Shown: one piece after another, positions 1-7,030 of the stretch | Numbering within the stretch: the stretch's first letter is position 1 | Layout: every line of letters starts with the position of its first letter | DNA from: Candidatus Moraniibacteriota bacterium | Lineage (GTDB): Bacteria; Patescibacteriota; Minisyncoccia; Moranbacterales; GCA-2747515 | NCBI GenBank assembly: GCA_029933995.1 | Contig: JAOZNB010000034.1 | Location: forward strand, 1 to 12,510 | DNA: 12,510 nt | Direction of reading: 5' to 3' | The notes under the pieces: model-generated | Told to the model about the DNA's origin: nothing | What the model saw: the letters and a program-made list of their open reading frames with translations, nothing else | Database searches by the model: none | Position numbers and translations under genes: made by a program

Positions 1-1
1 T

Positions 2-88
2 ACACAAGAAACAATTACGAGAGATAAGACTATTGCATTTGTAAAAAAGAGTCTTAAAGCATCTGTAAAACTTGTAAAAAATAAATAA
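2..88 (+). CDS. 3' end of an unidentified gene (partial)
   Basis: An open frame enters from the left edge and ends at TAA (86-88), giving the last 28 residues of a protein. The tail is basic and Lys-rich (KKSLKASVKLVKNK at the end) and carries no motif I recognise. The next gene starts 10 nt after this stop on the same strand, so the two could be co-transcribed. The frame is also open to the window edge, but 28 codons is weak evidence by itself; the Lys/Val-rich composition and the tight spacing to the HIT gene favour a real C-terminus. Confidence 0.5.
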   Translation, partial: TQETITRDKTIAFVKKSLKASVKLVKNK

Positions 89-98
89 TAATGATATT

Positions 99-458
99 AT
101 GAATGACTGTATTTTTTGTAAAATTATAGACAAGAAATTGCCAGCAGAGATTGTTTATGAAGATGATCTGGTTATAGCATTTCCTGATATTACAAAATTA
201 GCACCTGTTCATATTTTGATTATTCCGAAGGAACATATTGTTTCAATTAATGACCTTCATGACGGGGTGGTTGGTGAGGGTCTTGCAGGTAGATTGATTA
301 TGGTAGCAAAGAAGTTGGCAGAACAAAAAGGTATTTCTCATAGTGGTTATAAATTATTATTTAGAGTAGGACGAGATGGTAATCAAGAAGTGCCACATAT
401 TCATTTACATTTAATAGGTGGAGCATTACTTAGTGAAGATATACATCCTGTAGAATAA
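99..458 (+). CDS. HIT family (HINT-type) nucleotide-binding hydrolase
   Basis: The 119-residue product is a histidine-triad protein of the HINT/PKCI branch, cytoplasmic enzymes that hydrolyse nucleoside phosphoramidates or adenylated compounds. It opens with the usual C-x-F-C pair (Cys4, Cys7) and has the triad H100-x-H102-x-H104 in the sequence QEVPHIHLHLIGG, with H102 the expected nucleophile. The length fits the family (about 110-120). The ATG at 99 matches the conserved N-terminus; there is no SD in front of it. It sits 10 nt after the preceding stop and upstream of rpsU. The physiological substrate cannot be read from sequence. Family assignment is secure. Confidence 0.95.
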   Translation: MNDCIFCKIIDKKLPAEIVYEDDLVIAFPDITKLAPVHILIIPKEHIVSINDLHDGVVGEGLAGRLIMVAKKLAEQKGISHSGYKLLFRVGRDGNQEVPHIHLHLIGGALLSEDIHPVE

Positions 459-460
459 AT

Positions 461-527
461 GATGATGTAGAATAAATATTTGTAAAAATATTTATTCTAT
501 CATCCACATTTAGTGGAATATTTTTTT
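461..527 (+). promoter_or_regulatory. Hairpin cluster between HIT gene and rpsU (terminator or attenuator-like)
   Basis: A long AT-rich hairpin is formed by 468-480 with 487-499 (13 bp), extended by 461-465 with 500-504 across a 2-nt bulge. A second small hairpin (503-507 with 513-517) is followed by a run of seven T at 521-527. The two stems overlap at 503-504, so they are at least partly exclusive. A 12-nt direct repeat (449-460 and 466-477) provides an alternative partner for the right arm of the large stem. The SD of rpsU starts right after the T run. It may terminate HIT transcripts or control rpsU; which of these is inference. Confidence 0.5.
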
Positions 528-541
528 AGAAAGGAGCGTGA
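527..541 (+). promoter_or_regulatory. Extended Shine-Dalgarno block of rpsU
   Basis: The 15 nt TAGAAAGGAGCGTGA sit 4 nt before the rpsU ATG. They contain AAGGAG and, allowing one extra C, the full 10-nt complement of the 16S 3' end (AAGGAGGTGA). Almost the same block precedes the genes at 6242 (minus) and 7052, while most other genes in the window have no SD. It decides the start at 546. Confidence 0.85.
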
Positions 542-545
542 CTCA

Positions 546-806
546 ATGGTTTACGTATACAAAAAGAACGATCGTGAAACAACGGACAATATGATCAAAC
601 GTTTTACACGTCGTATGCAACAAAGTGGTGTTTTAATGCATGTGCGAAGAAATCGTTTTGACGTGTCAGAAAAAAGTAAAACTGCACGACGAACAGAAGC
701 ACTGTATAAAAACAAAATGCGCAAAGAAGTTGACAAGTTGAAAAAACTTGGGCGTTTTGATGATGATGCATTTAAGGAATTAAAGAAAAAAATTAAGAAG
801 GGATAA
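546..806 (+). CDS. rpsU: Small-subunit ribosomal protein bS21
   Basis: The product (86 residues) matches bS21, which sits on the 30S platform near the 3' end of 16S rRNA and the SD helix. The core NMIKRFTRRMQQSGVLMHVR and the following basic stretch with the ARRTEALYKNKMRKEV segment are the family pattern. It is longer than the common 58-71 residues because of a C-terminal Lys-rich extension (LKKLGRFDDDAFKELKKKIKKG). I chose the ATG at 546 over an in-frame ATG at 513: the family begins with a short beta strand at this Met, and a strong extended SD (527-541) lies just before it, whereas 513 falls inside a hairpin. It is followed by yqeY, a pairing common in other bacteria. Confidence 0.93.
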   Translation: MVYVYKKNDRETTDNMIKRFTRRMQQSGVLMHVRRNRFDVSEKSKTARRTEALYKNKMRKEVDKLKKLGRFDDDAFKELKKKIKKG

Positions 807-826
807 TACTCTGATTTATTTTGTTA

Positions 827-853
827 CACACACAAATATTTTATTTGTGTGTG
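827..853 (+). terminator. Hairpin after rpsU
   Basis: A 12-bp stem (827-838 with 842-853) closes a 3-nt loop; the arms are CA/TG-repeat-like. It begins 20 nt after the rpsU stop. No T run follows, so it is not a canonical intrinsic terminator. It could still pause transcription or protect the 3' end of the rpsU message. The stem is seen directly; its function is a guess. Confidence 0.45.
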
Positions 854-897
854 AATAGAAAATGATATCAACTTTTATTATTTAAAATACAAAAATT

Positions 898-1350
898 ATG
901 ACTACATATGAAGAAATTAAAAGTGATCTTAAAGTAGCAATGAAATCTGGAGAGACTCAAAAACGAGATACACTTCGATCTATTGATAGCATGATAAAGA
1001 ATGAGGAAATCTCTCAAGGAAAGCGTGAGGAAGGCTTGAGTGATGATGAGGTAATAAAGATAGTTAAACGTGCTATAAAACAACGTAAGGACAGCTCCAC
1101 ACAATTTAAGAGCGGTGGGAGAGAAGATTTGGCAGAAAAAGAAGATGCTGAAATTGTTTTTATTGAAAAATATTTACCTGAACAGATGGGTGATGATGAT
1201 ATAAAGGCTATTGTTAAAAGGGTGGTTGAAAAAACTGGAGCAACAGAAAAATCAGATATGGGAAAAATTATGGGAATGGCTATGTGTGAAATAGGGGATA
1301 AGGCTGATGGTAGCATTGTGCGCAAGGCTGTTGAAGAATTTTTATTATAA
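898..1350 (+). CDS. yqeY: YqeY / GatB-tail (GatB_Yqey) family protein
   Basis: This 150-residue protein matches the YqeY family over its full length: the N-terminal helix (MTTYEEIKSDLKVAMKSGE), the IKNEEIS turn, the central block QRKDSSTQF and AGRE-like GGREDLAEKEDAEI, and the LPEQM motif, followed by the C-terminal GatB/YqeY helical subdomain ending in DMGKIMGMAM and KADGSIVRKAVEEFL. This fold is shared with the tail of GatB, where it contacts tRNA; the role of stand-alone YqeY is not settled, although amidase-linked tRNA functions are often proposed. It follows rpsU, as in many bacteria. No SD precedes the ATG; a TAAAAT hexamer at 883-888 lies 9 nt before it and could be a -10 element giving a very short leader. 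Confidence 0.93.
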   Translation: MTTYEEIKSDLKVAMKSGETQKRDTLRSIDSMIKNEEISQGKREEGLSDDEVIKIVKRAIKQRKDSSTQFKSGGREDLAEKEDAEIVFIEKYLPEQMGDDDIKAIVKRVVEKTGATEKSDMGKIMGMAMCEIGDKADGSIVRKAVEEFLL

Positions 1351-1413
1351 GTAGGAATTGTGCATTTGAGTTAGAATAAAAGTTTGCAAATCTTAATTAA
1401 ATGAAAATTTTGT

Positions 1414-1866
1414 ATGAGTATTGTTGTAGAATTATATACACAGAATGTTGAATATTATGACAAAAGTTTGTTAGCTGATATTGCACAAGATGTAATTAAT
1501 TCTTCCGGTGTTGTTGGTGCTACTGTACAAATTATAGTTAGTGTTGCAATTGTGGATGAGTCTGAAATCAGGAAAATAAATAAAGAGCTAAGAGGTAGAG
1601 ATGAAATAACAGATGTGATTTCTGTAGGGGAGTATAGTGATAATAAAGATATTTCTGTAGTTGATAATGGGCAGGTCTTTCTAGGTGAGGTGGTTTTGTG
1701 TTATAATTATATTGAAGAATCTGCACGTTTAAATAAGGTTAGTGTAGATCAAGAATTTTTTACTGTGTATTCTCATGGGATACTACATCTTTTGGGATTT
1801 AAACATGGTGAGGAGATGTTTAAATTGCAGGATGACATAAGTGTAAAATTTTGTCATAATAAATAG
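1414..1866 (+). CDS. ybeY: Endoribonuclease YbeY (16S rRNA maturation)
   Basis: A 150-residue single-domain metalloprotein of the YbeY/UPF0054 family, which takes part in 16S rRNA 3' processing and ribosome quality control. The zinc site is clear: HGILHLLGFKH with H121, H125 and H131 in the H-x3-H-x5-H spacing. Other family landmarks are EITDVISVG (the usual TDVLSFP region) and FLGEVVLC (usual LGDIVIS). The residue before the third His is Lys130 where most relatives have Asp. The start has no SD. The stop is 3 nt before dgkA, and ybeY-dgkA adjacency is common in other bacteria, which supports both calls. Confidence 0.93.
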   Translation: MSIVVELYTQNVEYYDKSLLADIAQDVINSSGVVGATVQIIVSVAIVDESEIRKINKELRGRDEITDVISVGEYSDNKDISVVDNGQVFLGEVVLCYNYIEESARLNKVSVDQEFFTVYSHGILHLLGFKHGEEMFKLQDDISVKFCHNK

Positions 1867-1869
1867 TGT

Positions 1870-2235
1870 ATGAAAAATTGTTCAATTGGTTGTAGCGTAC
1901 GTGCTGCCGTAAGAGGTATATCATTTGCTTTTAAAAATGAACGAAATTTTCGTATAGAAATTTATATTGCAATTCTCGTTATAGGAGCGTTAATAATATT
2001 GCAAGCAACGCTAACTCAATCTGCAATTGTTGTGACAATGATTTTTTTAGTTCTTATGATAGAATTAATGAATACAGCAATTGAGCGTGTAGTGGATATT
2101 TTGAAGCCACGTAAACATCCTTATGCGCGAGTTATTAAAGATGTGTCTGCAGCTACAGTTTTAATTTTAAGCATTGGAGCAAGTATTGTGGGAGTTATTA
2201 TATTCACTCCACTTATTATGACAGTAGTCAAATAA
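1870..2235 (+). CDS. dgkA: DgkA-type membrane lipid kinase (diacylglycerol or undecaprenol kinase)
   Basis: The 121-residue product is an integral-membrane kinase of the DgkA family. After a cytoplasmic N-terminal helix ending in NERNFRIE there are three hydrophobic segments (about 30-48, 50-66 and 95-118). The signature ELMNTAIERVVD (65-76) and KDVSAATVLIL (90-100) hold the catalytic Glu and the metal/ATP-binding residues. Proteobacterial members phosphorylate diacylglycerol and Firmicute members phosphorylate undecaprenol; sequence alone does not tell which applies here. It starts 3 nt after ybeY with no SD, so translation is probably coupled, and ftsA starts 11 nt after its stop. Confidence 0.92.
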   Translation: MKNCSIGCSVRAAVRGISFAFKNERNFRIEIYIAILVIGALIILQATLTQSAIVVTMIFLVLMIELMNTAIERVVDILKPRKHPYARVIKDVSAATVLILSIGASIVGVIIFTPLIMTVVK

Positions 2236-2246
2236 ATATATTTTTT

Positions 2247-3497
2247 ATGAAAACAAATATTATTACAAGTATAGATTTAGGCTCATCTGTTGTCAGATGT
2301 GTTATTGCTGACATATCACAAGAAGATAGACAAATTCGAATACTTGGTGTAGGTATATCTGAAGCTAGGGGCGTTCGTCGTGGCGCAGTTATTGATATAA
2401 ATGATGCATCTGATGCTATTGCAGAGTCTGTAGAAAAGGCTGAACAGATGAGTGGTGAACGCGTTAAAGAGGCTATTGTAAGTATTGGTGGTGCTGGAGT
2501 AACTGTAAAAGAAACACAGGGTGTCATTGCTATTGGTCAAGCGACTGGAGAAGTAAATGATGACGATGTGATGCGAGTTATCGAGGCTGCACAGGCAGTA
2601 TCTATTCCAACGAATAATGAAATTATACATGTAATTCCGCGATCATTTAGACTGGATGATCAAAGAGATATAAAAGAGCCTATTGGGTTGCAGGGTGTAC
2701 GTCTTGAGGTAGATGCTGTTATTGTAGAAGCTCCAAGTAATCATGTAAAAAATTTAACAAGTGCTCTTTCAAGAGCTGATGTTATTATAAGTGATTTTAT
2801 AATTGAGCCATTGGCCGCAGCAGAGTCAACATTAACAAAAAAACAAAAAGAATTAGGAGTTGTATTGGTCAATCTTGGTGCAAGTACAACTTCGATTGCT
2901 GTATATGAAGAAGGTGAATTATTTCATACAGCGGTCTTGCCAGTGGGTTCTGATTTTATTACACATGATATTGCTATTGGGTTACGAACAGAAATTGAAA
3001 TTGCAGAAAAAGTTAAATTTGAATATGGTAGTGCAAATATGGACAGTGTAGATCAACGAGATATGATTGATTTGTCACATATTGATGAGAGAGAAACAGA
3101 GCCAGTATATCATTATCATGTTTTGGAGATAATTCAAGCACGTCTTGATGAAATTTTTGAGCTTGTTGTGAAAGAATTAGATGCAATTGGCAAAGATCAG
3201 ATGTTGCCAGCAGGTGCGGTACTTACTGGCGGTGGGGCACATATGCCACATATTGTAGAGTTTGCAAAAAATAAATTAAGACTTCCAGTAACAATTGGTC
3301 AACCTGTAAATTTACTGGGTGTTGTTGATCATGTAGATGATTCATCATATGCAACTGTTATTGGGCTTATTTTATGGGCGGTTGATGATAATCAATACAC
3401 AGCATCATTTACTGATGGTGCAATTGGAAATATTGGTTCAGGAGCGAAGGACGTCAGTGATAAGGTTCGCAAAATGTTTAGTCGTTTTTTGCCATAA
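2247..3497 (+). CDS. ftsA: Cell division protein FtsA (actin-like Z-ring anchor)
   Basis: The 416-residue protein is an actin/Hsp70-fold ATPase that tethers FtsZ to the membrane. Landmarks: phosphate-1 loop SIDLGSS (8-14); the FtsA-specific 1C subdomain (about 84-165, inserted where actin has another subdomain); phosphate-2 loop VNLGASTTSIAVY (208-220); adenosine loop VLTGGGA (325-331). The last residues, DKVRKMFSRFLP, form a short basic amphipathic helix, the usual membrane-targeting sequence. The phosphate-2 loop has Asn209 where many relatives have Asp. No SD is present; a TATATT hexamer is 4 nt upstream of the ATG. It lies directly upstream of ftsZ, and both products are expected to work together at the division site. 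Confidence 0.96.
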   Translation: MKTNIITSIDLGSSVVRCVIADISQEDRQIRILGVGISEARGVRRGAVIDINDASDAIAESVEKAEQMSGERVKEAIVSIGGAGVTVKETQGVIAIGQATGEVNDDDVMRVIEAAQAVSIPTNNEIIHVIPRSFRLDDQRDIKEPIGLQGVRLEVDAVIVEAPSNHVKNLTSALSRADVIISDFIIEPLAAAESTLTKKQKELGVVLVNLGASTTSIAVYEEGELFHTAVLPVGSDFITHDIAIGLRTEIEIAEKVKFEYGSANMDSVDQRDMIDLSHIDERETEPVYHYHVLEIIQARLDEIFELVVKELDAIGKDQMLPAGAVLTGGGAHMPHIVEFAKNKLRLPVTIGQPVNLLGVVDHVDDSSYATVIGLILWAVDDNQYTASFTDGAIGNIGSGAKDVSDKVRKMFSRFLP

Positions 3498-3521
3498 AGT
3501 CATGCTTTTGGCAAGGAAATG

Positions 3522-3551
3522 TTGACAGGCTTCTGGGACACATGTTACAGT
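3522..3551 (+). promoter_or_regulatory. Candidate ftsZ promoter between ftsA and ftsZ
   Basis: A perfect -35 hexamer TTGACA (3522-3527) is followed after 18 nt by TACAGT (3546-3551), a fair -10. This would give a leader of about 50 nt for ftsZ. A second -10-like hexamer, TATACT (3598-3603), lies 6 nt before the ftsZ ATG and could yield a nearly leaderless message. Either would let ftsZ be made in excess of ftsA. The hexamers are seen; use in vivo is inferred. Confidence 0.5.
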
Positions 3552-3609
3552 AATATACCGTAGGGCATAGGTAATTTTTGAAATATTATTTAACTACTAT
3601 ACTAATGAT

Positions 3610-5043
3610 ATGGCGGAAGTAAAAACTGATATTGAAACATTCTCACGTATTAAAGTTATTGGAGTTGGTGGAGGTGGGGGAAATGCAATTTCCCGAATGA
3701 TTGACGCTGGTTTGAAAGGCGTTGAGTTTGTGGCGATTAATACAGATACACAAGCATTGCATCATTCAAAAGCAGAGGAAAAAGTACATATTGGAAAAAG
3801 TTTGACGAAAGGACTTGGTGCTGGTATGAATCCAGAAGTTGGTCGTCAAGCAGCTGAGGAAAGTCGTGAAGAGGTGCAAAATGCACTTAAGGGTGCAGAT
3901 ATGGTTTTTGTAACATGTGGACTTGGCGGTGGTACAGGTACGGGAGCTGCTCCAGTAGTTGCAGAGACGGCAAAAGAATTAGGTATTTTGACAGTAGCTG
4001 TTGTTACGTTGCCATTTTCTTTTGAAGGTGCGCGTAGGCGTTCGATTGCTGATGAAGGATTAGCTGCTTTGAAAAAGCGCGTGGATACAATTATTTCGAT
4101 TCAAAATGATAAAATTCTTTCTATTATTGATAAAAAAGCAAGTCTTGTAGATTCTTTTCGTATTGTAGATGATGTTCTGCGACAAGGTGTACAAGGTATT
4201 TCTGATATTATTTGTAACAGTAGTTCAGAAAGTGTTAATGTTGATTTTAAAGATGTGGAAACAACAATGTCAAATAGTGGGGATGCTCTTATGGGTATTG
4301 GTATTTCTGCGGGCGAAAATCGTGCAGGAGAAGCAGCAAAAGCTGCTGTGAATAGTCCACTGTTAGATCTTACGATAGACGGTGCTAAGAGAGTTTTGTT
4401 TAATATTACAGGTAGTAATGATATTACAATGTTTGAAGTAGAAGAAGCTTCAAGTGTAATTACTGAATCAGTTGATCCAGATGCAAGAATTATTTTTGGT
4501 ACAGTTATTGATGAGGATGCTCCAAAAGGAGAAATACAAATTACGGTTATTGCAACTGGGTTTGATGACGATGATGAGAGAAGTGCTGAGGATGCTATTT
4601 TACAAAATACTGGAGATTCAACTAATGATATATTAAAGGATGGTGGGTTTATTACAACAGTTCCTAAGTCACGTAATACCGTAACACACTCAGCGCAGCC
4701 CGTGGAACAGCTGAATAAAACTTCAATAGAGACAGTATCGAAGAATTCTATTAATATTGAACAGGATGTGCAGGAGAGTGTTGTTGGTGCTAATATACCA
4801 AAAGTTCGTACGATAGTACAACCAGTACAATCAGATAATATGGATGTAAATATTCAGTCACAGCCAGTACCATCAGATATTAAAAACAAGGCTTCGAGTG
4901 TGATGAAAACGAGAATGATTATTGATGAGCCTATTGGAGCACCTGTTCGACCAGTAACTCAGTCTGCAAAGGGGATTGTTACAGAAAATGAGGAAGATTT
5001 TGATATTCCGGCATTTATTAGAAAAAAGATGAAAAAAGAATAG
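3610..5043 (+). CDS. ftsZ: Cell division protein FtsZ (tubulin-like GTPase)
   Basis: The 477-residue GTPase polymerises into the Z ring. The N-terminal GTP-binding domain starts with IKVIGVGGGGGNA (14-26), contains the tubulin signature GGGTGTG (106-112), and the T7 synergy loop NVDFKDV (210-216) with the Asp212/Asp215 region that completes the partner's active site. The C-terminal GTPase-activating domain ends near residue 318 (ITVIATGFDDD). A linker of about 140 residues, rich in Ser, Thr, Gln and Val, leads to the conserved C-terminal peptide EDFDIPAFIRKK (462-473), the binding site for FtsA, with a basic tail. The start at 3610 has no SD. It follows ftsA by 112 nt, a gap that holds a promoter candidate. 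Confidence 0.97.
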   Translation: MAEVKTDIETFSRIKVIGVGGGGGNAISRMIDAGLKGVEFVAINTDTQALHHSKAEEKVHIGKSLTKGLGAGMNPEVGRQAAEESREEVQNALKGADMVFVTCGLGGGTGTGAAPVVAETAKELGILTVAVVTLPFSFEGARRRSIADEGLAALKKRVDTIISIQNDKILSIIDKKASLVDSFRIVDDVLRQGVQGISDIICNSSSESVNVDFKDVETTMSNSGDALMGIGISAGENRAGEAAKAAVNSPLLDLTIDGAKRVLFNITGSNDITMFEVEEASSVITESVDPDARIIFGTVIDEDAPKGEIQITVIATGFDDDDERSAEDAILQNTGDSTNDILKDGGFITTVPKSRNTVTHSAQPVEQLNKTSIETVSKNSINIEQDVQESVVGANIPKVRTIVQPVQSDNMDVNIQSQPVPSDIKNKASSVMKTRMIIDEPIGAPVRPVTQSAKGIVTENEEDFDIPAFIRKKMKKE

Positions 5044-5044
5044 T

Positions 5045-5275
5045 AATATAATATTATCTGGTGTGAATCAAGAAATTAGAGAGACACTTGTTAGATTAGG
5101 AATGTTTGAAAAGATTGGTGTAGTAAATATTGTTGATAATATTAATGATGCTATCAAATTAGCATTTGATAAATATATTGATGCTAAAAAATGTACAAAA
5201 AAGTATTTGCAGAATGTTCTGATAAATAATAGACAAATAAATTTAAGAATTTTTGTTAAAATAGTTTGTATATAA
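5045..5275 (+). pseudogene. Remnant resembling the C-terminus of a SulP-type STAS domain
   Basis: Starting 1 nt after the ftsZ stop, in another frame, an open stretch encodes NIILSGVNQEIRETLVRLGM, then FEKIGVVNIVDNINDAIKLAF. This follows the pattern of the last beta-alpha unit of the STAS domain at the C-terminus of SulP anion transporters (an L-S-G-V-N step, a helix, then IG..NI...I.EAL). The rest of the STAS domain and all membrane segments are absent, and the frame is closed by a TGA at 5030-5032. The final 27 residues are AT-driven and look unconstrained. The only start is GTG at 5063, without SD, which would give 70 residues. A decayed gene fragment is more likely than a working small protein; the family match is from memory of the pattern. 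Confidence 0.5.
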
Positions 5276-5290
5276 AATATTATTTAGAAA

Positions 5291-5326
5291 CACAAAACCC
5301 TCGAGGCGCTGCCCGAGGGTTTTGTG
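5291..5326. terminator. GC-rich hairpin between convergent genes
   Basis: A 13-bp perfect stem (5291-5303 with 5314-5326) is extended inward by GGC/GCC (5305-5307 with 5311-5313) around a bulged A. The arms contain AAAA and TTTT, so the structure is nearly symmetric on both strands, but no T run follows on either side. It lies between the ftsZ side (+) and the minus-strand gene ending at 5409, as expected of a bidirectional terminator. Confidence 0.7.
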
Positions 5327-5408
5327 GTTATAAAGAACAAAATAATAAACTGTATACTTAATGTAATGTTTGATAAATATTTAATTAAATATCAATTTCA
5401 TACAAATT

Positions 5409-6242
5409 TTACAATGATGAAACATTTGATACATATTTATCAAGATTACTTAGTTGAGAACTAGTCAAAGTTCTAGATGTTTCTATTGCACTATCTATAA
5501 GGTTATTTGAAAATTCCATTTCTGTTCCAGGATGAATGCGTTTGGTAAGTACTGCTTTTTGCATGTAATCTTCGATATAAATTTTGTGAGCCGGAGTAAG
5601 TCCGCTTACATTATTTTTAACGATGTATTCTGCTGCAGCTTTACGTGCTAGCGTTGTTGTAGAGTCTCCAGGTACTGCAACTACGATAATTACGCCTTCT
5701 TTCTGTCTGGAACGTGATTCAATGACCTCTTTCACAACATCCTTAGCTGTTTGAGTATTCTCATTTTGAGTAATTTGCTTAGCTTCTTGGGTAGCCTTTG
5801 CTTCTTCGGCCATCTTTTGTTCTAAAGCAATTTGTGTTTCTTGTTGAGCTTTCTCTTCTTGGGCACGGTGTATTTCAGCTTGCTTCTTTTCTTCCATAGC
5901 CTTTGCTTTTTCAGCAGCTATCTTTTGTTCCAAAGCAGCTTGAATCTCCTGCTGAGTTGCACCTTCTCTATTCGTATCTGATGCATCTTCAGTTGAAATT
6001 GTTTCTTCATTAACTTCTTCATCCTTAATTTCATCAATAATCTCATTAATCTCTGGACTACTTCCATCACCAGCGGTCATTGCAATCTCTTCTATCTGAG
6101 AATCATCAACAACAACATCGGTGCGAGAATCACGTTTTGAATAAGAATAAATAGCAAAAACAAGAAGAATTACAATTCCGACACTAATAATAATACGTAG
6201 ATTGTCTTGAAACCAGTTTGACATACTATTTTCTTCAGTCAT
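5409..6242 (-). CDS. Single-span membrane protein with coiled coil and LysM-like C-terminal domain
   Basis: The 277-residue protein has a short cytoplasmic N-terminus, one membrane span (about 16-34), an acidic linker (42-95), an Ala/Glu/Gln/Lys-rich coiled coil (96-160) and a compact C-terminal domain (about 184-272). The coiled coil contains a near duplication: QQEIQAALEQKIAAEKAKA (97-115) and QQETQIALEQKMAEEAKAT (133-151). The C-terminal domain, with VAVPGDSTTTLARKAAAEYI, LTPAHKIYIEDYMQK and FSNNLIDSAIETS, matches a LysM-like module that I recall from Patescibacteria hypothetical proteins; it suggests wall or envelope contact. The start is set by the extended SD ending 4 nt upstream. A sigma70-type promoter and an 82-nt leader precede it. 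Exact function is unknown. Confidence 0.85.
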   Translation of the reverse strand: MTEENSMSNWFQDNLRIIISVGIVILLVFAIYSYSKRDSRTDVVVDDSQIEEIAMTAGDGSSPEINEIIDEIKDEEVNEETISTEDASDTNREGATQQEIQAALEQKIAAEKAKAMEEKKQAEIHRAQEEKAQQETQIALEQKMAEEAKATQEAKQITQNENTQTAKDVVKEVIESRSRQKEGVIIVVAVPGDSTTTLARKAAAEYIVKNNVSGLTPAHKIYIEDYMQKAVLTKRIHPGTEMEFSNNLIDSAIETSRTLTSSQLSNLDKYVSNVSSL

Positions 6243-6246
6243 ATTT

Positions 6247-6261
6247 TCACCTTCCTTTCTA
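6247..6261 (-). promoter_or_regulatory. Extended Shine-Dalgarno block of the gene at 6242
   Basis: Read on the minus strand, TAGAAAGGAAGGTGA lies 4 nt before the ATG. It is identical over 15 nt to the block before the H1-like gene at 7052 and contains the 16S complement AAGGAGGTGA interrupted by one extra A. It fixes the start at 6242. Confidence 0.88.
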
Positions 6262-6283
6262 GTTTTAAATTGTTAAAAGCTTA

Positions 6284-6317
6284 CGTTGAAGCCGTTTATC
6301 TTAATGGATAAACAACG
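6284..6317 (-). promoter_or_regulatory. Hairpin in the 5' leader of the gene at 6242
   Basis: A perfect 7-bp stem (6294-6300 with 6307-6313, 6-nt loop) can be extended by a 4-bp outer stem (6284-6287 with 6314-6317) across a 6-nt bulge. It lies close to the start of the predicted leader (about 6324 down to 6243), where it could stabilise the message. Structure is visible; role is inferred. Confidence 0.45.
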
Positions 6318-6330
6318 AAATTCATTCTTT

Positions 6331-6358
6331 ATTGTACAAGTAATATACAAGTAGTCAA
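6331..6358 (-). promoter_or_regulatory. Sigma70-type promoter for the gene at 6242
   Basis: On the minus strand, TTGACT (6358-6353) and TACAAT (6336-6331) are separated by 16 nt, close to the -35/-10 consensus. Transcription would begin near 6324, giving a leader of about 80 nt that carries a hairpin and a strong SD. Confidence 0.7.
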
Positions 6359-6439
6359 CGTAGACAAAATGTTGTTTTTTTGGTCTAATATATAATAGAC
6401 TTTTCTAGAAGCTAATATAATTTATTTATATCAAAAAAT

Positions 6440-6928
6440 ATGACTTTAGGTGTGATACTGTTATTAATTGTAGTAATTATTATATTTATTATTGGACTTG
6501 TTGGTATTGTATTGCCAGTTTTACCTAGTCTGCCTGTTATTTGGGGAGGTATTTTAATTTATGGTATATTTACAAATTTTGAAGAAGTGACAATGATGAT
6601 AATTATTATCACAGGCATACTTATGCTCATAGGTACTCTATTAGATATTGTGGCGGGTGTGTTTGGGGCAAAGATTTATGGTGCAAGTTGGGCTGGAATA
6701 GTGGGTGCTTTTGTGGGCAGTATCATTGGCATCATAATATTTAATATTGTAGGCATGCTTGTAGGGTCTTTTGTTGGTGCATTTATTGGTGAATATATTA
6801 AATATAGAAAAGCACACCCAGCGATGAAAGCGGGATTTGGTACAATTGTAGGATTTATTTTTGGAGTGGTTATGAAAATTTTTATTGCTTTTCTAATGAT
6901 TGGTATTTTTGTTATTGCACTTTTTTAA
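6440..6928 (+). CDS. DUF456 family integral membrane protein
   Basis: The 162-residue, very hydrophobic protein has about four to five membrane segments. The order of features fits DUF456: a first span followed by GLVGIVLPVLPSLPVIWGGILIYG (the Pro/Leu/Gly-rich motif), a second span ending in DIVAGVFGAKIYGASWAGIVGAFVG (Gly-rich, with the family's GAK..GAS signature), the block GMLVGSFVGAFIGEY, and a C-terminal span pair after KAGFGTIVGFIFGVVMK. The biochemical role of DUF456 is unknown to me. No SD precedes the ATG; TATAAT hexamers at 6391-6396 and 6416-6421 are possible -10 elements. It stands alone, divergent from the coiled-coil gene. Confidence 0.88.
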   Translation: MTLGVILLLIVVIIIFIIGLVGIVLPVLPSLPVIWGGILIYGIFTNFEEVTMMIIIITGILMLIGTLLDIVAGVFGAKIYGASWAGIVGAFVGSIIGIIIFNIVGMLVGSFVGAFIGEYIKYRKAHPAMKAGFGTIVGFIFGVVMKIFIAFLMIGIFVIALF

Positions 6929-6942
6929 TATTTGTTGAAGTT

Positions 6943-6970
6943 TTGATTTTATGAAAAAATGTTTTATAAT
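6943..6970 (+). promoter_or_regulatory. Sigma70-type promoter for the H1-like gene
   Basis: TTGATT (6943-6948) and a perfect TATAAT (6965-6970) are spaced 16 nt apart, 14 nt after the stop of the DUF456 gene. Expected start of transcription is near 6977, leaving an AT-rich leader of about 75 nt ending in the extended SD. Confidence 0.72.
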
Positions 6971-7030
6971 GAAAGTATAAAACAAAATTATTTTTTAAAT
7001 AAAAAAAGTTTTGTAAGTAAAAAATAAAAA

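Noticed and set aside
513..545. Upstream in-frame ATG of rpsU giving 11 more residues
   Set aside because: It lies inside a hairpin, lacks an SD, and the extra residues do not fit the bS21 N-terminus; the strong SD at 527-541 points to ATG 546.
5377..5392. A 16-bp perfect palindrome of only A and T
   Set aside because: Such palindromes are expected by chance in sequence this rich in A and T, and it has no T run, promoter or gene start next to it. The gap 5327-5408 otherwise shows nothing.
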